From positions 45,349,646 to 45,413,645 of the forward strand of contig CM039508.1 in the NCBI GenBank assembly GCA_022432975.1: a stretch of 64,000 nucleotides of DNA, written 5' to 3'. The notes beneath the pieces are model-generated. The model was not told where the DNA came from and ran no database searches. It saw only the letters and a program-made list of their open reading frames with translations. Positions 58,537-64,000 of the stretch are shown here, in pieces. This DNA comes from Begonia masoniana. Lineage: Eukaryota > Streptophyta > Magnoliopsida > Cucurbitales > Begoniaceae. The first letter of the stretch is position 1, and each line of letters opens with the position of its first letter. The translations under genes and the position numbers were made by a program.

Positions 58537-59249
58537 GTTCTAATGAAGTTAGATTTCCTATAGCTGATGGTATGCCCCCGGTTATGTTGTTTACAATAAA
58601 ATTAAGAAGTTTAAGGCCAGAAATTGAAAAAATTCCGGCCGGAAATTCTCCAACTAGCTTGTTCCAAGCAAGATCAAAATATAGGAGCTCAGTGAAATGA
58701 GATATATTTTTTGGAATCTCTCCATGGAATGAGTTATTGGGCATAATCAAACCCTTCAATCTAGAGAGACGACCCAACTCCTCAGGAATTCTGCCATGAA
58801 AGGTGTTGTTTGGAATGAACAAAAATTCGAGAAAACTGAGGTTTCCTAATGAATGAGACAAAGGACCCACTAAGCCTTTAGAAGGGAGATTTAAACTGAT
58901 GACTCGTCCATGGCGAGGATGACAAGTGACACCTTCCCATCGGCATAAATGGAGAGAACTATTCCACGAACGAAGAGCTCCAAAAGGGTCTGCAACCATG
59001 GACTTGAAATCCAAGAGAGAAAGACCATCTGCGGACTCTTCTGCAACTGAGTTTCCAACGACTACATAAGCATTACCCGGAGTTTCCAACCCACGATGAA
59101 GACAAAAAAGAAGAAACAATCGACAGCATTTAGAAATCGATAGCATCGTGTTTAATCTTGTACTGTAATTGAATATACAAGTAACCTCAACTTTATATAA
59201 TACTTGAGGAGCTTCAGAAAATCGACTGACTAAATAAATATGTGACACA

Positions 59250-60854
59250 CGTTGGGTTGCTTAGTTTATTATTATTTGACCCAAATTGAATTGGAAAGTC
59301 CCTTCAGCAAGACCCTGTTGTTGTGCAACTTCAGTGGACATATATACTTTCCATCGTCATCATCCAGAGAGTCGCCTGATTCTTCCAAGGCTGTTTTCGC
59401 AGATTTCTGTGATTTTTCACTGGAATCCAATGATAGTCAACGGAAATCCACAGGATCACGGCCGAACCTCCGGCAGATAGAAGCCCGTGGTCGGGACGAC
59501 GGGCCGAGCTCGACCTTGCCTTGGAGCCCCCCAAGGCCTGTCAAGTCCGACCTCGAGCTTCACATAGGCACCTCGGCTCTGCCCGCTGCCGAGGCTAAGG
59601 TTGTTGTGCACGGGAGAGAGTATTTGGCTAGTGGATGGAGAGAGAAGGGGAGATCAATCTTGTCCTATTATTATTAAAATTCAGAATATTATTAAAGTCT
59701 TGTAGTATAAATAATTATGTACAATGTTATAAACCTGCTATAAATAATCCTAGTCACCAAAAGTCATGTGAAGGCTACAATTGCCTCACATCGGATTTAG
59801 TATGTCATGTGATAAATTGCACGGATCTAGTCCAAATGAGGGTAGTCACTCTTGTAAATATTACAATGGCTTAAGATCAAAATAAACTGTAAAAATCTCG
59901 CCAGATTAAGAATGTGCACAATCTCATATTGTTTGTATAGTTGAGGTGAGTGAACACACAATCTCTTGTAAATCTTGGTCAAACGATTGTTTAATGGAAA
60001 ATTTGACAAGACTTTATTTAGCGTAACATGTTATCCATAGAGGAAGCCACTCAACAATGCCACTCCTTTTCCATTGTGTGGAAGCCACCACCAAATGTAT
60101 TGAATTCAATCATTAAAAGCATTCAAAAATGAGCAAACAATGTTTATGAAATGATGAAGAATAAGATTAAGGGAGAAATGACGAAGAATAAGCTTAAACT
60201 GCAACTGCATTCAACCTGCAATGGAGTCTGATGGGAAGAAGATGTACTCCATTAATGATAGTGGCAGGCATTGAAAAGATACATGAAAGTGGAAAAGGAT
60301 TTTGAAGAGTCTAATTTTCTTGTATATGTTATGATTACACAGAAGATAAGTCTTGAAGAATTCTGATGCATTCATTTTTTTTAATTTTATTTAAAATTTT
60401 GAAAGAGATCATGTCACAACTCGAAGGCAAATCCAGACAAAAACGTCTTGTCAAACGACCTCATCGAATAGAACTTGATCCTTCAACCCAAGACTTAGTT
60501 TGCAAGGGAATACGTTACCAAAAATTTTAAATCATAACTCATACGATATGAGTCGAAGTCGGCATAGTAATAACAGAATAAAAAAAAATATTTTACAAAA
60601 TAAGCCAAATAAATACTGTGGAAAAAAACAAAAGACCACACATCCACTATAATTATACATAACAAAATAAAATAAAGAGTTTCACTAACAGAAAAAAATA
60701 AAATCCTTGCGGGAAAGAAATATAGAAAGGCAGCAACCAAATTAAAAATTGTCTTATATTACATTTTTTATGTTCGTTTTTCCAATTCGAAAATTTGCAA
60801 TTTTCATTTCTCGAAACAATAACTAAGATTTCGTAAAATTTAAAAAAGGCCTTC
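59250..60854. other. Flank between RLK-4 and RLK-5, with a GC-rich patch
   Basis: 59147-59250 is the RLK-4 leader. A GC-rich patch at about 59440-59620 (ccgtggtcgggacgacgggc, tgcccgctgccgaggc) stands out from AT-rich surroundings and lies in a 141-codon plus-strand open frame whose product I do not recognise. The rest is AT-rich without gene signals. 60735-60854 is homologous to the 3' flank of RLK-2. Confidence 0.5.
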
Positions 60855-62197
60855 TTATTCAATAAAGATTGAATTCGTGGTTGTACGATTCGACGCATGC
60901 AAAGCATTCTTAACCGTGATCAACTGGCGTCGAACAACTTCGAGATCCATTCGATCTCGTGGAGATTTTGCAGAACAGGCCACTCCAAGATTTACCATGG
61001 AAACCAAAGAGTTTATCGTTTTAATCTTTTCTTCTACTCCAAGTGGTAAAAGAAATGGATCGACGATGTCAGTTACTTGACTAGACAATGCCCTTTCCGC
61101 ATAAACATGGAGGTCAAGCCACTCCATAAACATCTCATCAGTCAGTCTTCTTCCAGTTACCAGCTCCAACAATATAATACCATAGCTATAGATGTCACCC
61201 TTAACAGAAACTGCACTTCCTTGAGCATATTCTACGTTCATGAAAATCATAATAACTAACAAGTTTATAATGAATAAATAAATAAATAAATAAAATCTTT
61301 AAAAATTATAGTCTGATTATTGATAGTACCTGGAGCAGCATAACCAATTGTTCTGCGTATTCCCATCGAACTACTTTCGGTATAGTTGGTGATTTCGGGA
61401 AGAAGCTTTGCAAGTTCAAAATCTCCAATATGGGCAGTCATTTTCTCGTTGAGGAGAATATTACTCGGCTTCAGATCGCAATGGACAATCGGGATATGAC
61501 AATGGTTATGAAGATAATCGAGTCCTGATGCCACGTCGATTGCAATATTTAGGCGTTGAAGAAAATTTAAGTTCACTTCTTCTCCTCGACCGTCACTCTG
61601 AACATGCAGCCATGAATCTAAACTTCCATTAGGCATGAACTCATAAACAATAGCTTTGAAATCGTTTCCATGGAAATCAATGCTAGAGCATGAAGTTATC
61701 GTCTTCAATAGATTTCTATGACAAATATTTTTCAACGTTGCGCATTCAGATGTAAAACTACTGATTGCTCCATCGTTTTGAAGATTGATTACTTTTATGG
61801 CTATTGTTTCTCCTACCTTTTCAAGGTAACCTTTGTACACAGAGCTAAAGTATCCCCTTCCAATCAAATTGTTTAAAGAAAAGTGGTCAGTTGCTTTACG
61901 GAGATCACCATAAGATACTTCCATGAATAATGAGTCTTTCATAAGTAAATTCGATGTTTCTACTTTCCTTTTCTTTTTCTTGAGAACCTGACAGGATAAG
62001 TAGAACATTATGGCAGCCAACCCCAAAAGAGAAGCACATGTTAAAACGATAATCTTTAAAAGTTTAGTAGATTTTGGCCTCTTCCGTGCTCCATGCGTGC
62101 AATTGGGTAGGCGTAGAGCAGTGATTCCACCACAAAGTTTATCGTTCCTGAGCAACGAGACTACAGATGCATTTGAAAAAAACTCCATTCGATGGAA
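60855..62197 (-). pseudogene. RLK-5: 3' fragment of an LRR-XII receptor kinase
   Basis: Begins abruptly at about 62197 in the LRR cap (FFSNASVVSLLRNDKLCGG), then membrane segment, kinase with IGRGYFSSVYKG, non-RD HCDLKPSN and DFE in place of DFG. A 98-bp intron (61329-61232) splits APE, and exon 2 is 61231-60855. The C terminus runs seven residues past the usual NRT-A stop. The kinase frame itself is open, with no nonsense change seen. The ectodomain is absent: at 62197 homology to the other copies stops and unrelated sequence leads into a scaffold gap. The fragment is either a truncated duplicate or a local misjoin. Confidence 0.85.
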
Positions 62198-62343
62198 ACT
62201 CGCTTTTCCGGCTCAGAGTACTTTACGCCAACGGAGCTCCTCAATTCTCACCGACTGGATTCTTCTGCACAAGAAATTCAAAGTTCAGACAAGATCCACC
62301 TCCGGGCCTTTTCAAACCAAATTCGACAACATTCAATCCACTT

Positions 62344-62443
62344 NNNNNNNNNNNNNNNNNNNNNNNNNNNNNNNNNNNNNNNNNNNNNNNNNNNNNNNNN
62401 NNNNNNNNNNNNNNNNNNNNNNNNNNNNNNNNNNNNNNNNNNN
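62344..62443. other. Scaffold gap (100 N)
   Basis: 100 N placeholder immediately beyond the sequence that replaces the RLK-5 ectodomain. Confidence 0.98.
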
Positions 62444-63309
62444 CATGAAAAACCCCGCTCTTTAAAATATTTCAATCCATAAAATAGGTCATGATGCTGT
62501 ACATGGGAATTCTTAATCATCAGCTACCGAACAGAGCACTAGTCCAACATGGAACCTTACATTTGAACTAATCCGCAACATAAAGGCTAGTCAGTACACA
62601 TAAGGAACTACTAATCATCGTATGATTTCATACCTAGCTCCTTTGAGTGTAGGTCCCTCATGATCGAGAACCTATACATTCACTTACTTTTTTTTTTTTT
62701 TTTTTACTTCTTAGTGAAAAGGAAGAAAAATATAGTGAGGATTATTTTGAAGGAGAGAAAAGAATGAGTCTGAAAGAAAAATGTGTGGTATTTTTGTGCA
62801 CATTGAGAGTTCCAATAGTGGTGATTGCTCTTAGTGAATATTTTCTAGAATATTCGATATCTAGAAAAATATTGTGAATCTTATTTTTCATAGTGAGATC
62901 TTTCTGGACTCGGTCCCTATAGTTTTTTCCAGATTTGGGTTTCCACGTAAAATTCTCGATGTTGGTTTTAGCCATTATTTCTCTTACTTTTTTGTCGTTA
63001 TAATTTTACGACAGTGAAAAAATATTTCTTGTATTTTTCGGATCGCATCTGTTATCGTTTCTCGTATCCCTTGGTTAGTGATGTAATTGTACTATGTAAG
63101 TAAGTTCTGTCTAGGAGACTGGAATTTAAGTGGACTGTTTGTGACCCTCCAGCCTTTCCTGGGAACTTACTTGGAAAGGTAATTCTGTCTGAGGAGATTG
63201 CCAAGTGCATTCTTTCTTGGAAATTATCTTGATCAGTACTTTCCACGTTTTACAGCGGTGGTATTATTATATCGTTCCCGCCGAAGTTTCGTTCTTATTT
63301 TTCCCAACA
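62444..63309 (+). other. Probable 5' LTR/leader of a copia element, start unknown
   Basis: Ends TTTTTCCCAACA at 63309, followed by a TGGTATTAGAGAG (63312-63324) that resembles a decayed initiator-Met primer site. A Gag start follows 20 bases later. The left boundary cannot be set without the mate LTR, which lies off the right edge. A run of 17 or more T is at about 62688-62705. Confidence 0.5.
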
Positions 63310-63332
63310 AGTGGTATTAGAGAGAGGTTATT

Positions 63333-64000
63333 ATGGCGGGAAAGATTGAAATTGAAAAATTTAACGAAAAAATTTCTCTCTGTGGAAATTAAAAATGAAG
63401 GCACTATTGCGAAGAGATGGTTGTGTTATAGTTATCGGTGACAGGCCGACGAACGTTAAAGCCGAGAAATGAAACAAAGCTGATGATGATGCAATGGTCA
63501 TTTTGCATCTTACTCTAGCAGATGAAATTTTGTCAAGTATCTCAGAAATGGTAACGACAAAAACAAATCTGGGATACACTGACAAAATTATACGAGAAGA
63601 AGTTGTACTATAAAAAAATTTCTTGAAAAGAAAGTTATATACCCTTCGAATATCAGAATCTACAACAGTAACAGACCACGTCAATACTCTCAATACATTA
63701 TTTTCTCAACTTACAGCAATGGAGCACAAAATTGACAAAAATGAAAGGGGTGAACTTTTACTTCAAAGATTGTCAGATTCATATGATCACCTCATCGTAA
63801 ATTTGCTCAATGGTACTGCAAAAACAACCTTGATGTTCAATGATATTGCAGCCGCCGTTCTTGACAAAGAAATTAGACGAAAAAACAAATAGCAGTATTC
63901 TGTGAAGGCTTTATCAGTAACGAGAGGGAGATCAAAGGAACGTGAGGCCTCTAAAGCCAGCACGTCAGGAAGATCAAAGTCGAAAAGTAAAAAGGGTGTC
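63333..64000 (+). pseudogene. Copia Gag (UBN2-type), frame-shifted, running off the window
   Basis: ATG 63333 opens MAGKIEIEKFNEKIS, the usual start of this gag family, but the frame soon breaks with stops between 63390 and 63600. From about 63623 a clean stretch follows (RKLYTLRISESTTVTDHVN, LNTLFSQLTAMEHKI, LLLQRLSDSYDHLIVNLLNG, DIAAAVLDKEIRRKNK), a stop at 63892, and then TRGRSKEREASK and SGRSKSKSKKG, the basic linker before the zinc knuckle. Degraded; the rest of the element lies beyond 64000. Confidence 0.82.

Larger units (their letters stand above)
45391..59146 (-). pseudogene. RLK-4: LRR-XII receptor kinase split by two retrotransposons
   Basis: Read leftward from ATG 59146: signal peptide (MLSISKCCRLFLLFCL), LRR N-cap (SWNSSLHLCRWEGVTC) and LRRs to 58542. 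Then come a SIRE-like element, LRRs 52330-51227, a copia element, last LRRs, cap and membrane segment (46809-46480) and kinase. A 74-bp intron (45820-45747) splits the APE motif and exon 2 (45746-45391) ends at TAG. Apart from the insertions I see one nonsense change, CGA to TGA at 46077 in the kinase, and no frame shift. The activation-loop DFG reads DFE and the glycine loop reads IGMGYFSSLYKG. HCDLKPSN marks a non-RD kinase. It is the best-preserved copy; RLK-1 is its near twin. Confidence 0.88.

Overview
This is nuclear DNA from a flowering plant, probably a eudicot. The evidence is plant LTR retrotransposon lineages with initiator-Met-tRNA primer sites, short GT-AG introns, non-RD LRR receptor kinases of the XII (EFR/FLS2/Xa21-like) type, and one DOXC-class 2-oxoglutarate oxygenase gene. 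I cannot fix the species; a cucurbit is only a guess. Two 100-N scaffold gaps are present (22551-22650 and 62344-62443).

Layout. 1-15139: two Tekay/Del-like Ty3/gypsy chromoviruses on the minus strand in an LTR-internal-LTR-internal-LTR array with a shared middle LTR (period about 6.77 kb). 15141-22650: LRR-XII kinase pseudogene RLK-1, split by an intact Ty1/copia element. About 22740-29722: RLK-2, split by a TRIM-like element, a Mutator-type foldback and a gypsy element that kept only gag and protease. 29762-31003: a tandem duplication upstream of RLK-2 and a second Mutator-type element that may carry a captured gene piece. 31-42.6 kb: mostly AT-rich intergenic DNA with two degenerate copies of a terminal-inverted-repeat element encoding a putative plant transposon protein, and a fragment of an RGI-type LRR-XI kinase. 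42705-44638: the only intact host gene, a four-exon 2OG-Fe(II) oxygenase. 45391-59146: RLK-4, a paralogue of RLK-1, split by a copia element and by a SIRE/Maximus-like copia element. 60855-62197: RLK-5, a 3' fragment. 63.3-64 kb: start of another copia gag.

The window is best read as a decayed tandem array of pattern-recognition-type receptor kinases, all on the minus strand, hit repeatedly by transposons. The paralogues preserve each other's empty sites, so most insertions followed gene duplication. No receptor copy is intact here.

The most unusual signal is in the 1082-bp LTRs of the SIRE-like element. Downstream of a TATA box lies a long hairpin followed by eight consecutive short hairpins in about 187 nt. 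Their stems differ in sequence but the loops nearly all contain GGAG, which resembles a structured RNA leader. All identifications come from reading motifs; no database search was run.
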